From NCBI GenBank assembly GCA_903851365.1, contig CAINOB010000114.1:1-49140 (forward strand): a stretch of 49,140 nt of DNA, read 5' to 3'. Under the pieces are notes generated by a model. It worked only from the letters and a program-made list of their open reading frames with translations, did not search any database and had not been told where the DNA came from. Numbering within the stretch: position 1 is the first letter of the stretch; every line of letters starts with the position of its first letter. Below, piece by piece: positions 22,258 through 31,955 of this stretch. This DNA comes from an uncultured Bacteroidota bacterium. GTDB taxonomy: Bacteria > Bacteroidota > Bacteroidia > Bacteroidales > UBA12481. A program made the translations under genes and the position numbers.

Positions 22258-24318
22258 ATGAAATCCAGATTTTTATCCGCTTTATTATTTATGCTTCTGA
22301 TGGTGAGTTGCAAGCAAAAAACTATCGACTACCTTGCCGAAAGCAAGACTGACAAAGATGCCCGCATGGAATGGTGGAGAGAGGCCCGATTCGGGATGTT
22401 CATCCACTGGGGCTTGTATGCAGTGCCGGCCGGAGAATGGAAGGGACAGAAAAATCATGCAGAGTGGATCAGGGAATCGGCACAAATACCACTGGAAGAA
22501 TACAGCAAATTTGTCGGTCAGTTTAATCCGGTAAAATTCAATGCCGATGATTGGGTAAAATTGGCCAAAGATGCCGGGATGAAATATATCGTGATCACTT
22601 CGAAACATCATGACGGATTCGGGATGTTCAATTCGAAACAAACGGATTTCGATATCATGTCAACTCCATTTAAAAGAGATGTTATGAAAGAGTTGTCGAA
22701 AGCTTGTGAAAAACAGGGTATGACTTTCTGCTTTTACCACTCAATAATGGACTGGCATAATGATAATTATCTGCCACGCAGAAGCTGGGAGAAAACACGA
22801 AGCACCGAGGGGGCCGACTTCGACAAATATCGCTCTTACCTGAAGTCGCAGTTAAAAGAATTGCTGACCCATTATGGCAAGATCGGTGTTCTGTGGTTTG
22901 ACGGAGAATGGGAAAACACCTGGACCAGCGAATATGGCAAGGATCTCTACAATTACGTTCGCAATCTCCAGCCGGGAATTATCATAAACAACAGGGTTAC
23001 AGTTGGCCGTTCGGGCATGGCTGGTATGACTGGAGAAGGTGAATTCTCCGGAGATTTCGGAACCCCGGAACAGGAAATTCCAGCTACCGGAGTACCCGGC
23101 GCCGACTGGGAATCCTGCATGACGATGAATGACCATTGGGGTTACAATAAAAACGATAAGAACTTTAAATCCTCAACTGAAATCCTACGAATGCTTGCTG
23201 ATATAGCATCAAAGGGAGGAAATTATCTGCTGAATATAGGGCCAACAGCAGACGGTGTTTTTCCTCAGGAAAGTATTGACCGGCTAAAAGAAATTGGCAA
23301 GTGGATGAAAACCAATGGAGAAGCTATCTATAGTACTCACGCAAGTCCATTTAAAAATCTCCCATGGGGAAGATGCACCCAGAAAAAAATGACCGGCAGC
23401 ACCAGGCTGTACCTGCATGTTTTTGACTGGCCAACAAATCAGAAGCTGCTTGTTCCAGGCCTCGGTAATAAAGTCATCAGGGCGTATATGCTTTCCGATG
23501 CCAATCAGGAAGAAATGCCAGTTTCAACAGAATCGGGCGGAATCACCATACAGGTTCCGGCTCAGGCTCCTGATATCATCAATTCGATCATCGTTTTGGA
23601 TATTGAGGGCGATCCAGCCATTTATGATGCCCCTGAAATCAAAGCTTCAGCAGAAATCTTTCTTGACCAAACCGAAATTACCATTGCTAAAAATGAGACT
23701 TTATCTGAAATAAGGTATACCCTAGACGGAAGTATGCCATCGGTTACTTCTGCAGTTTATACCACCCCGGTTAAAGTTTCAGCCACCACAACCATTACTG
23801 CCGTTTGCTTCAAGGATGGCAAAATCATGTCTGGGAATACTACGCTAACAGTCAGCAAAGTGACTCCAGTTCCGGGACGAACCCTGCCACAGGTCAAGCC
23901 CGGATTGGTCTTCAAGCTTTATCATGGCGACTGGGACAAAGTACCTGATTACAATGGCCTTACGCCAAATTTATCTGGCATTGCCACTGACCTTAGCCTG
24001 GCCAATAAAGCTGCAGATGAGAAGTTTTCAATCGATTATCAGGGCTTTATTAATATTCCTGCGGATGGGATCTATACCTTAAGCCTGAATTCTGATGATG
24101 GCAGCCTACTCTATCTCGGTGAAAAATTGGCTATTGATAACGATGGTCTGCATGGGCCAACAACAAAAAGTGCAGATCTCGCCCTGGGGAAAGGTCTGCA
24201 CTCCATACGAATCTCCTATTTCGAAAAAAGCGGAGGGAATTGCCTTGAACTGAAATGGAAAACAGGAAATGGTAAATCAGAACCCATTCCAGCCTCGGCT
24301 TTATTCTATTACCGGTAA
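22258..24318 (+). CDS. GH29 alpha-L-fucosidase lipoprotein with C-terminal PA14 domain
   Basis: This 686-residue protein has a lipoprotein signal with lipobox LMVSC (Cys18). The GH29 barrel covers about 35-370, with RFGMFIHWGLYAVPAGEW, KYIVITSKHHDGFGMF, the nucleophile Asp215 in VLWFDGEW, and GGNYLLNIGPTADG. A beta-sandwich follows, then a chitobiase-C-like module at about 465-540 (IRYTLDGSMPS). The C-terminal PA14-like domain (about 548-686) contains GIYTLSLNSDDGSLLYLG. The PA14 and chitobiase-like modules probably bind glycan. The enzyme removes alpha-L-fucose from glycans at the cell surface or in the periplasm. Its last 10 bases overlap the convergent penicillin-acylase-family gene. Confidence 0.95.
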   Translation: MKSRFLSALLFMLLMVSCKQKTIDYLAESKTDKDARMEWWREARFGMFIHWGLYAVPAGEWKGQKNHAEWIRESAQIPLEEYSKFVGQFNPVKFNADDWVKLAKDAGMKYIVITSKHHDGFGMFNSKQTDFDIMSTPFKRDVMKELSKACEKQGMTFCFYHSIMDWHNDNYLPRRSWEKTRSTEGADFDKYRSYLKSQLKELLTHYGKIGVLWFDGEWENTWTSEYGKDLYNYVRNLQPGIIINNRVTVGRSGMAGMTGEGEFSGDFGTPEQEIPATGVPGADWESCMTMNDHWGYNKNDKNFKSSTEILRMLADIASKGGNYLLNIGPTADGVFPQESIDRLKEIGKWMKTNGEAIYSTHASPFKNLPWGRCTQKKMTGSTRLYLHVFDWPTNQKLLVPGLGNKVIRAYMLSDANQEEMPVSTESGGITIQVPAQAPDIINSIIVLDIEGDPAIYDAPEIKASAEIFLDQTEITIAKNETLSEIRYTLDGSMPSVTSAVYTTPVKVSATTTITAVCFKDGKIMSGNTTLTVSKVTPVPGRTLPQVKPGLVFKLYHGDWDKVPDYNGLTPNLSGIATDLSLANKAADEKFSIDYQGFINIPADGIYTLSLNSDDGSLLYLGEKLAIDNDGLHGPTTKSADLALGKGLHSIRISYFEKSGGNCLELKWKTGNGKSEPIPASALFYYR

Positions 24319-26705
24319 AACTTCATTTGGTATAACTTTTTGCTTTCCACTTTTGAACGGGTTATATAATCCGTATGATATTGATTTGTCATATACATCG
24401 TTGTCTGATCGCAATAATTTTTGCTTGCCGGAATACCCGATGTTCCTGTGGGAATAACAGTCAACGATTTATCCCAGTCGGAAGTATCGAAAATATGCCG
24501 CTCGGAAGAACCGTTATTGACTTTATCGTTTTGATTTAGGGAATTTGAATATGGCGATACGGTATGAAAACTGCCTCCGACAGCATAGGGTCCCCGGTTT
24601 AACTTGAAAGCCTTGTCCAGGATTTTAACGCTCGACATCGGATGTGACAAGGTAAACTGATGCTCATCGCCCCATTTCCACTGACCCGGTTTTGCTCCGT
24701 ATTTAACAGTTATCTCCTTCACCGCCTCCTGAAACGAAAGGCCAATGATATCTCCAAACGATTCGGTTACATTGGTCGTGGTAACATCGTCGGCCCAGGC
24801 TGCGCTTGGCGATACCAGCATGTTTTCCATAAAATTCTGGAAGAAGATTTTCTCCCCGGTAAACTCAGTCACTAAAAGTGAATCCATCTGATCCTTGACC
24901 AAATTGAGACCGGTGCGATAATACCACTTCTCGAAAACCAAACCTTCCGGCCTATCCTTCGACATATTAAAATCCCAGGTTCTCATCAATTCATAGACTA
25001 CTTTTTCCGATTGAGACAGCCCGGTCTTTGCTACCATGTGACTAAGGAAATACCGAGTAAATTTTTCAGCCATTTTAGATTTCTGATCGCCCTGCATCCG
25101 CTTAAAATCATCAATTGACAATTTCTCCTTTTCGTTGAGCATTTCCACTATTCGATTCTGGCGATACGGCAGAATATACCATGAACTAATGTAATATGGA
25201 TAATCTGCCGGCGCCGTTTTGCAATTAGCCGAAGCAACATAACCACACTCCGGATTATAAGTATTCGGAAGCTGATCAAAAGGAACCAGCCCTTTCCAAT
25301 CATAACGGTCGGTATCGCCCGGATAAACCAGTTTTCGGTCACCTTCGCGAATGGGGATACCGATAGTCGATTGCAAGCCTATATTCCCTTTAACATCAGC
25401 ATACACCGCATTTTGGTTCACTGATACAAAAGTTCTTAGGGCATTGCGGAACTCAGTCCAGTTTGAAGCCCTGTTCAACTGATAGACTGCCTGAACTTCG
25501 TTGCTGTCTTCATTGCCCAGCCACCTCATCGACAGTACTTTATCATTTACTTTTTTCAATTCCGAAATAATCGGGCCCCGATGGGTATAACGATTGAATT
25601 TTATCACGCTGTCGCCCCCCTTGATCAGTATCCGTTCCCTCACTTTTACCAGATCCTTCCAGGAACCATTAAAACGATACTGGTCAGGATTATTAGGATT
25701 GATGGTTTCCTGATAAAAATCCGCATCATCAGTCATGACATTGGTAAAGCCCCAGGCTATCGAATCATTGTGGCCGGCGATCACCATGGGTTGACCAGGT
25801 AATACCACCCCGGTTACATTGAGTTTCCCGGGAATCACCTGATGCATTTGATACCAGATTCCGGGAATATTTAATCCAAGATGCATATCATTGGCCAACA
25901 ATGGCTTACCCGTAAAACTTTTTTTACCTGCCACGGCCCAATTGTTACTGCCCCGAAAAACATCAAGCCCCATTTCGTCAACCACTGAGGCGGATTTTAA
26001 GAATCCGGATAACGCTTGAGTTGTCGAAGCATCCAGCTTAAAATCCTTATAGATCATGGTTTTATGCACCGAATCCATATCGGGCACCATATATTTTGCC
26101 AGTTCGGGGCCGAGTTTCTGATTCATTTTATCCAAGAGAACCTCACAAGGCCAGCCGGTCGAAAGATCCCAGGCCATATATCCGATGAGGTTCAATGATT
26201 GTTCAGGAAGCCAGGGCTCTGGTTTGTAGCCAAGAATTCCAAATTCCGGCGGGAGCTTTTTTGATGCACTGACGATGAACTGGTTTACCCCGTCGGCAAA
26301 TGCCTCCACACAATTCCTCATCACTGGATCGGCCTTGGCCAGTATCCTTTTAGATTTTTCGGTAAACCGGAGCGACCTGAAAAGCATATCTGCATCCACC
26401 AAGTCCTTCCCGAAAATCTCGGCCAGACGACCTTGTGTTACACGCCGGAGCAGGTCCATCTGCCAGAGTCGGTCCTGCGCCATTGCATAACCTACCGCCA
26501 CATAAAGATCATGTTCATTCTCTGCATAGATGTGGGGAATAGCCAGTGAATCCCGGATAACGGTTACATCGGCAGTCAGTCCTGCCAGTTTGATGTCCTT
26601 ACCATAATCAGGTAACGATTTGGTTTTGAAGTTGTTAATAAACACCAACCCACCAAGAATAATCACCCCGAGGATTACCCCCAGGATCGCCAATATTTTT
26701 TTCAT
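24309..26705 (-). CDS. Penicillin-acylase-family N-terminal nucleophile hydrolase
   Basis: This 798-residue precursor has an N-terminal membrane/signal segment (residues 1-28). An alpha part carries IRDSLAIPHIYAENEHDLY and GYAMAQDRLWQMDLLRRV. The autocatalytic boundary falls at Gly252-Ser253 in GSNNWAVAG; Ser253 would become the N-terminal nucleophile of the beta chain. PLLANDMHLGL and IPGIWYQMH follow, and GHNDSIAWGFTN with Asn is the usual oxyanion/metal region. Family members cleave amide bonds in penicillin G, acyl-homoserine lactones or other acylated amines; the substrate cannot be read from the sequence. The protein would be periplasmic. Confidence 0.93.
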   Translation of the reverse strand: MKKILAILGVILGVIILGGLVFINNFKTKSLPDYGKDIKLAGLTADVTVIRDSLAIPHIYAENEHDLYVAVGYAMAQDRLWQMDLLRRVTQGRLAEIFGKDLVDADMLFRSLRFTEKSKRILAKADPVMRNCVEAFADGVNQFIVSASKKLPPEFGILGYKPEPWLPEQSLNLIGYMAWDLSTGWPCEVLLDKMNQKLGPELAKYMVPDMDSVHKTMIYKDFKLDASTTQALSGFLKSASVVDEMGLDVFRGSNNWAVAGKKSFTGKPLLANDMHLGLNIPGIWYQMHQVIPGKLNVTGVVLPGQPMVIAGHNDSIAWGFTNVMTDDADFYQETINPNNPDQYRFNGSWKDLVKVRERILIKGGDSVIKFNRYTHRGPIISELKKVNDKVLSMRWLGNEDSNEVQAVYQLNRASNWTEFRNALRTFVSVNQNAVYADVKGNIGLQSTIGIPIREGDRKLVYPGDTDRYDWKGLVPFDQLPNTYNPECGYVASANCKTAPADYPYYISSWYILPYRQNRIVEMLNEKEKLSIDDFKRMQGDQKSKMAEKFTRYFLSHMVAKTGLSQSEKVVYELMRTWDFNMSKDRPEGLVFEKWYYRTGLNLVKDQMDSLLVTEFTGEKIFFQNFMENMLVSPSAAWADDVTTTNVTESFGDIIGLSFQEAVKEITVKYGAKPGQWKWGDEHQFTLSHPMSSVKILDKAFKLNRGPYAVGGSFHTVSPYSNSLNQNDKVNNGSSERHIFDTSDWDKSLTVIPTGTSGIPASKNYCDQTTMYMTNQYHTDYITRSKVESKKLYQMKFYR

Positions 26706-26773
26706 ATGTCAGGAATTAGGTGGCGAAAAGATATGAATTATCCTTATGCATGCAATACCTGCGAAAACTTTAC

Positions 26774-26906
26774 GGGGGACGAAAGAAAGATCGACAGACG
26801 AGAAAGAAAATCGGTCGACGATAAAATACCGTATTGGCAAGATTTCCCAATGTCTCTATACCTCTCGTCTTCTGTCTTCCGGTCTTCTTCTTCGTCTTCC
26901 GATTCT
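26774..26906. repeat. Two opposed heptanucleotide tracts forming an inverted pair (tract 7)
   Basis: 26774-26822 is purine-rich on the plus strand (GACGAAAGAAAGATCGACAG and similar). 26862-26906 is its pyrimidine counterpart (CGTCTTCTGTCTTCCGGTCT and CTTCTTCGTCTTCC). The arms are about 40 bases apart. The right arm ends at the stop codon of the LolA-like gene, and the left arm lies upstream of the acylase start. The middle ends in TGTCTCTATA, faintly like the right end of the 37-bp element. Confidence 0.7.
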
Positions 26907-27637
26907 CAGCGCAGTGCCGCCTTGCTGAATATCGATTCGGGAATATTTACATCAAACTGGATATCATTGATAACGAATTCAGTTCCACCGCCTGTTTTCA
27001 GCATATCCTTATAGATCATTTTGGTCGGGAACCATCTGCCATTCAGCTTTTTAACATCGCTTAATGTTGTTTGCTTAAGCAGTTTGCCTGCTTTGGCGTA
27101 CCATTCCTCCTTAAGCGGGATATTCCTGTCCTGATCGATCCACATTTTTCGCATAAAATAGGCGACGTCATCAGTTTTGGCCCGGAGCTCCAACACCCAG
27201 CATGGTCGTCCATCGATATTATCCGGTCCTATGACTACGGCATTGTATACATCGGTCAGTTTGCGGTCGTCCATCATATCCTCGTAGGAAAGGTCCGATC
27301 CCATGACCGACTGGCGCAACATATGGCCTGAAATCTGGATAATACGATCGGCGGAGGGGGCAAACATCCATAACTGATCTGCCAGCTTGAGCATTTTGGT
27401 CCCCTTGTCGCGGGCAGGTGAAAGGTATTCAGTGAATGATTTCTTATCTCCTTCCGACCAGACTTTCATTTCCATAGTACGATCATCGCGCTGCCCATGA
27501 ACTATCATTGTAGCGGTCATGATCCTGTTCTTTGAAGCCATGTTTTTGTCGATCTGTTCAATAATCCTGGAAGCCGAAGGGTTCTGTCCAAACAACACTG
27601 ATGGCAGGAATGCCATTAATATCAATAGTTTATTCAT
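26906..27637 (-). CDS. Periplasmic LolA-like lipoprotein-sorting-type carrier
   Basis: This 243-residue protein has a signal peptide at 1-18 (ending VLFGQ). A LolA/LolB-like half-barrel follows: IIEQIDKNMASKNRIMTATM, MKVWSEGDKKSFTEYL, DKGTKMLKLADQLWMF, MRQSVMGSDLSYEDMM and MWIDQDRNIPLKEEWY. The pattern matches the COG2834-type outer-membrane lipoprotein-sorting proteins that carry lipids or lipoproteins. It is the last gene of an operon after two FtsX-type permeases; its ATG shares a base with the preceding stop (TAATG). It probably accepts a hydrophobic cargo from the ABC complex. Confidence 0.88.
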   Translation of the reverse strand: MNKLLILMAFLPSVLFGQNPSASRIIEQIDKNMASKNRIMTATMIVHGQRDDRTMEMKVWSEGDKKSFTEYLSPARDKGTKMLKLADQLWMFAPSADRIIQISGHMLRQSVMGSDLSYEDMMDDRKLTDVYNAVVIGPDNIDGRPCWVLELRAKTDDVAYFMRKMWIDQDRNIPLKEEWYAKAGKLLKQTTLSDVKKLNGRWFPTKMIYKDMLKTGGGTEFVINDIQFDVNIPESIFSKAALR

Positions 27638-28905
27638 TATTCAAGTTCTTTAAAAAGTTGAGCAGTATTGCGTTTATAGATTCCTATACCAGCCAATGCC
27701 GTTCCAATTACAGTGGCAAACAACCCGGGGATAAACCCGATATAAAATGCAGGAGAGGTGATAACCGTCCGGTACACTGAAGGCATCATCATGGATGCAT
27801 TTTTCATAAATCCCGAGACATTGATGCCGTTCTTCCCGATCCATAACGATAGCAGCAGTCCAATTACCGAGCCAATGACTGATCCGATAGAGCCGATCAA
27901 AATGGATTCCCAGATGAGCGACCGATAGACATGGCCTTTTGATTCGCCCACAGCCAACCGGACTCCAACCTCCCCATATCGTCTCAAGCCTCCCAGCAGT
28001 CCGGCATTCCAGAGCACGAGTGACATAGCCATAACAAATATTGAAATGATCATCACCGAAACCAGATCCTCGTAATCAACCATCTCACCCAAGTTGTTCT
28101 GGTCCCGGAGGCTTATCATAACCGGAGCATATGGATCTGCCGTGTTCATGGCAGACATAAATTTTTTGACTGCGTCAGCTGCTTGTATCTTATCATAGCG
28201 GTTGTTTTTAAAATACCCCAGAATTTCGCTGGCGGCATCCGGCATATCGAGTGCCTGGCCGACATCGGAAATATCAGCAATAAAGGCGCCCCGGTCAAGG
28301 ACCCCGCTTCCGAAAATGACCGTACCGGCTACCTTGAAATTATACACTGTCATACCACCGTTCATTGTCGATCCAAAGAGGGTGATCTGGTCACCAGGCA
28401 CCACCTTGAGCTTTTCGGCAAACTGGTTGCTTAGAAGCACCTCACCGGCCTTTTTCGGAAGATGACCACTGACCATAGATTTTGGAATGTTCATTCTTTC
28501 GGCTTCTTTCGACCCAGCCGACAAAAAGTCGATACCCCACCCAATGGCAGGTCCCTGTGAACGGGTCTCCCCAATCGAGTCGGGCGCATCAATAAGGCCG
28601 CCAAAACGGATCCGCGGAACCCATTCCATGGATGGAAATTCGGTCTGCAACTTTTCCTTCAATTGAGCTACCTTACTCAATGCAAGATCGTTAGGTGTTT
28701 GATCCATCCGTTCGGCATATGCCTTGGTAACCACTTTTACATGCCCGGTCGAGAACTTGGCATTGAAATCAATCAGGTCACCCAGTATCCCGGTCATCAT
28801 AGTTTGCATTAAAACAGTCAGTAAAACTCCTGTCACCACAACGATAACCGGCAGTAAACTGCGCTGACGGTCCCTGAAAAGGCCTTTTAATAGAAATCTT
28901 ATCAT
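27637..28905 (-). CDS. FtsX-family ABC transporter permease (second of two)
   Basis: This 422-residue protein has an N-terminal transmembrane helix (about 18-42). A large periplasmic MacB-like core domain follows, then three C-terminal transmembrane helices, with the FtsX signature near LVLWNAGLLGGLRRYGEVGVRLAVGESKGHVYRSLIWES. The fold is that of LolC/LolE and MacB permeases, which extract lipoproteins or drive periplasmic machines rather than moving solutes through a pore. It overlaps the first permease by 4 bases (ATGA) and the LolA-like gene by 1 base, so the genes are translationally coupled. The ATPase partner is encoded upstream. Confidence 0.93.
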   Translation of the reverse strand: MIRFLLKGLFRDRQRSLLPVIVVVTGVLLTVLMQTMMTGILGDLIDFNAKFSTGHVKVVTKAYAERMDQTPNDLALSKVAQLKEKLQTEFPSMEWVPRIRFGGLIDAPDSIGETRSQGPAIGWGIDFLSAGSKEAERMNIPKSMVSGHLPKKAGEVLLSNQFAEKLKVVPGDQITLFGSTMNGGMTVYNFKVAGTVIFGSGVLDRGAFIADISDVGQALDMPDAASEILGYFKNNRYDKIQAADAVKKFMSAMNTADPYAPVMISLRDQNNLGEMVDYEDLVSVMIISIFVMAMSLVLWNAGLLGGLRRYGEVGVRLAVGESKGHVYRSLIWESILIGSIGSVIGSVIGLLLSLWIGKNGINVSGFMKNASMMMPSVYRTVITSPAFYIGFIPGLFATVIGTALAGIGIYKRNTAQLFKELE

Positions 28906-30074
28906 TGTATTTTTCCTTTTATTGCTTCGGTTGGATTCATTTTGGCAATCCGTCGAGCAGGTATATAACTGACAACCAAAGCTGTAAGCATTACAAAACA
29001 GATGGTCACAACAACTAATCCAACGCTGTAAACCGGGAAGATTTTCTCGGCAATAGCCATTCCCATAGAGTTGGAAGCTTTAGGCATGGGGATTCCATAT
29101 TTAGCCTGAGAGGCCAGAAACGGAATTCCATAAACTGCTGCAAGAAGAGCAGCCAACACCCCATTCATGGCACCTTCCAGCGTGAAAAGGCGGACCACCT
29201 GCCCGCGGGTCATTCCAAGTGCAATCTGGGTTCCGATCTCACGCTGCCTCCTGAAAATAGAGAGCACCTGAGTATCAAAAATGGCAAGCATGGCCAGCAA
29301 CAACAAAATCAGGTACAGGATTGAGGTTGATACGGATTTCGCCTTGATCACCTGATCAATATCTGCCGTCAGCGATTTCAGGTCCTTAACGATCCACTGA
29401 TCCTTGCCAAAGGAAGGCCAGTCTGATTTCCCACGGATAAACAGGGTGGCTTCGCCAGGCAACTGCATCATCTTTTGCAGGCGGCTAAGCGGTATCCAGA
29501 TCTGACCGCCATCGACCGTTGGTACATTGGTTTCAAAAATAGCCGTTATCAAAACGTCGGCTGCATCAAAGGTACCGTTACGATCGCGCCAGCGGATTGT
29601 GATCACATCCCCCTTTTTGATCTTGTTGGCTTCGGCCATTCTCTTGCCCACCAGCCCGGGAATCGATGAGGAATCAGCTGTCATTGAGGCCGTTGGCAGT
29701 TCAATCACTTTCTGGTTCTCCGGAATTCCTTTCAGCAGGATACTTTGAATCCGGCCTTCAGGATAAAACGATGCCATGGTAACCAGCACCGGGGCAATTT
29801 TCCCTTCACCGATCATTGTGTTGAAATCAGCGGGTATAGGGTCAAAGCTGTCCTGCAGGGTAAAAGGATCGGACGGGTCATAGTTTTTTTGCCATAACTG
29901 ACCCTGCCCGGTATCCCAGTTCATCATATCTGATTTGGCCTGCACGTTCCAACCGTCGAGCATACCATTCATGTAAATGATGACCACATAGGAGAGCGAC
30001 AAAACAAAAACATTCAGCCAGGTCCGCAGTCCGGCACCCACCAGGTTTCGGAATGCAAGTTTGAAAGTTATCAT
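28902..30074 (-). CDS. FtsX-family ABC transporter permease (first of two)
   Basis: This 390-residue protein has the same layout as its neighbour. An N-terminal transmembrane helix is followed by a periplasmic core with LPTASMTADSSSIPGLVGKRMA. The C-terminal FtsX domain has QVLSIFRRQREIGTQIALG, MTRGQVVRLFTLEG and the closing YIPARRIAKMNPTEAIKGK. The end motif PARRIAxxxPxEAI is typical of LolC/E and MacB-type permeases. It sits 12 bases after the ATPase gene. With the second permease it should form the membrane heterodimer. Confidence 0.94.
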   Translation of the reverse strand: MITFKLAFRNLVGAGLRTWLNVFVLSLSYVVIIYMNGMLDGWNVQAKSDMMNWDTGQGQLWQKNYDPSDPFTLQDSFDPIPADFNTMIGEGKIAPVLVTMASFYPEGRIQSILLKGIPENQKVIELPTASMTADSSSIPGLVGKRMAEANKIKKGDVITIRWRDRNGTFDAADVLITAIFETNVPTVDGGQIWIPLSRLQKMMQLPGEATLFIRGKSDWPSFGKDQWIVKDLKSLTADIDQVIKAKSVSTSILYLILLLLAMLAIFDTQVLSIFRRQREIGTQIALGMTRGQVVRLFTLEGAMNGVLAALLAAVYGIPFLASQAKYGIPMPKASNSMGMAIAEKIFPVYSVGLVVVTICFVMLTALVVSYIPARRIAKMNPTEAIKGKIQ

Positions 30075-30086
30075 AACTGATTCTCC

Positions 30087-30791
30087 CTATTTTTTCGCAA
30101 AAATCTCATCGGAAGCCACTTTACCATCCACAAGCTTGATAATCCGCTTCAGGTAGCCGATCACCTTCTCATCATGAGTGGCGAAAAGAAATGTCGTACC
30201 CAGACTTTGATTAAGTTTCTCCATCGTTTTCAGGATGTTATGAGAATTCTCAGCATCCAGGTTAGCAGTGGGTTCATCAGCGAGTACGATCTCCGGTTTT
30301 TTAACGATTGCCCGGGCGATAGCCACACGCTGACATTCTCCCCCAGACATCTGGGCCGGTCGCGATTTTGCCTTATCCGTCAAACCCACCCAATCAAGTG
30401 CATCCATAACGGATTTTTTTCGATTGGCGGCACTCATCTTCTGAAGAAGAAGAGGAAATTCAACATTCTCAAAGGTTGAATAAACCGGTAATAGATTAAA
30501 TGTCTGGAAAACAAATCCAATTTTCATATTTCTCAGATTTGCTGCTTTCTTTTGCGACAGCTCTCCAACTGAATCACCCAGAACGATTGCCTCACCTTCG
30601 GTAGGTGAATCGAGTGTTCCAATGATATTCAGCAAAGTGGTTTTCCCAGAGCCGCTGGGACCTACAAGCCCCGAGAATTCGCCTTTGGCGAAACTCAGGT
30701 TGATACCATTAAGCGCCGTGAATTCCCGATTACCCATCGGAAAGGTTTTCACGAGGTTACGAATTGTAATGACCGTTTTATTAGATTCCAT
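30087..30791 (-). CDS. LolD/MacB-type ABC transporter ATP-binding protein
   Basis: This 234-residue protein has Walker A GPSGSGKT (44-51), the Q-loop in GFVFQTFNLLP, signature MSGGECQRVAIARA, Walker B IVLADEPTANLD and H-loop FATHDEKV. The sequence ALNGINLSFAKGEFSGLVGPSGSGKT and the short length place it in the LolD/MacB/FtsE class that works with FtsX-type permeases. It powers the two permeases encoded just downstream. The gap to the upstream barrel gene is 21 bases, within one operon. Confidence 0.95.
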   Translation of the reverse strand: MESNKTVITIRNLVKTFPMGNREFTALNGINLSFAKGEFSGLVGPSGSGKTTLLNIIGTLDSPTEGEAIVLGDSVGELSQKKAANLRNMKIGFVFQTFNLLPVYSTFENVEFPLLLQKMSAANRKKSVMDALDWVGLTDKAKSRPAQMSGGECQRVAIARAIVKKPEIVLADEPTANLDAENSHNILKTMEKLNQSLGTTFLFATHDEKVIGYLKRIIKLVDGKVASDEIFAKK

Positions 30792-30812
30792 TTTATCGAA
30801 ATAATTATTTTT

Positions 30813-31955
30813 TTAATGATTCCATACAAAAAGAAGCTGTATCCCTTTACCGCCCATAAGGTTGGAATTACCTGTATTCTGATATAAATCAAATGAATCG
30901 GGATTCCAGAATGCAATGAGATGAAGGCTGATCTTATTCAGGTTAATGGTCCAGTTTATGAACCGGTACCAGTTTTTTGCCGACCACTGATAAAATACCA
31001 TGGCTGATAGGGAATGAGTTAGGCTGATCGGATAAGTCAATGATGCTGCAGTGAATGTCATCTGGGTTGAATTATTGAATATTTCGGGTCCCATCTGGTA
31101 AAAGAATTGTTCGGCCATAGCGGTCAGTCCGTTGCCAAGGCCGAAAGTGTAATCGGTACCCAATGTCAGCATCCGGATATGCCTCATGTTTATAACCGGA
31201 ATTTTGGAATAGGTATAGGTACCCTCAAACCAGACTCCGGGGCCAATATCCCATTTACCATCCAGACCCATGCGATATTCAGGAATCGGATTCTGATTAA
31301 CCTGCGTACCCCAAATCGACTGTTGGGCGCCGATGTACCTGAAATGTCCTGAAAGGGCCAGTTCTCCTTTGCCTGCCGGTAATTGTATCCTTCCTCCGAA
31401 CTCAGGGCGTTTTCGATCAGAAGTAACGCTCTCCCATCCCTTGGTCGTTTTCCCCGGCAAGATGCCCCAAAGCCATATATTTGCATTATTCTGAAAGAAA
31501 TACCGGCCCAGAACAGCATAAACACCATCGGTTAATTGAAGGGGATCGCGCGGATCCATGTGATCGAACCACATCAGCGGTCTAAGCATTGCTGCGCTGC
31601 CGAAACTGATTTTCTGAAGTCCCAGCCTCAATTCAAATCGTTCAGAAGCCAGTTTGCCAATCACACGGTAAGGTTTAAAACTAAAATCGCCACTGATTGA
31701 ATCAGGAAGCTTAATATCCAGATGGCTGTAAGCATTGACCGAAGCCTCCAGATCAAAATTCCAGGTCTTCGTTATTGGCTGGTGCCACTTGATTTCAGGT
31801 ATATAACGGATACCGGTAACCGACTGCCAGGGGTTTTCTATTTTTGATAAGTGCAAAGCTGAGATTTGTCCGTTGAACTCAACTTTCTGGCTGAACAGTT
31901 TTGGCTGGGTCAGTAAAAGGATGAAAAACAACAATATTATGCGGTTACTTTTCAT
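30813..31955 (-). CDS. Outer-membrane beta-barrel protein, first large gene of the ABC/LolA-like operon
   Basis: This 380-residue protein has a signal peptide at 1-22 (ending LFSQ). It is built of amphipathic beta strands rich in Trp, Tyr and Phe at alternating positions, for example WNFDLEASVNAYSHL, FELRLGLQKISFG, MWFDHMDPRDPLQLTDG and MAEQFFYQMGPEIF. It ends in a barrel-like strand with a terminal aromatic (LLFVWNH). It resembles alginate-porin or DUF1302-like barrels but I cannot name the family. Its position at the head of an operon with an ABC complex and a LolA-like carrier suggests it is the outer-membrane end of the same trafficking route. Confidence 0.8.
   Translation of the reverse strand: MKSNRIILLFFILLLTQPKLFSQKVEFNGQISALHLSKIENPWQSVTGIRYIPEIKWHQPITKTWNFDLEASVNAYSHLDIKLPDSISGDFSFKPYRVIGKLASERFELRLGLQKISFGSAAMLRPLMWFDHMDPRDPLQLTDGVYAVLGRYFFQNNANIWLWGILPGKTTKGWESVTSDRKRPEFGGRIQLPAGKGELALSGHFRYIGAQQSIWGTQVNQNPIPEYRMGLDGKWDIGPGVWFEGTYTYSKIPVINMRHIRMLTLGTDYTFGLGNGLTAMAEQFFYQMGPEIFNNSTQMTFTAASLTYPISLTHSLSAMVFYQWSAKNWYRFINWTINLNKISLHLIAFWNPDSFDLYQNTGNSNLMGGKGIQLLFVWNH

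Noticed and set aside
26824-26860. A possible fourth copy of the 37-bp element between the inverted tracts
   Set aside because: Only the last dozen bases (ending TCTCTATA) resemble the other copies; the left half does not align.
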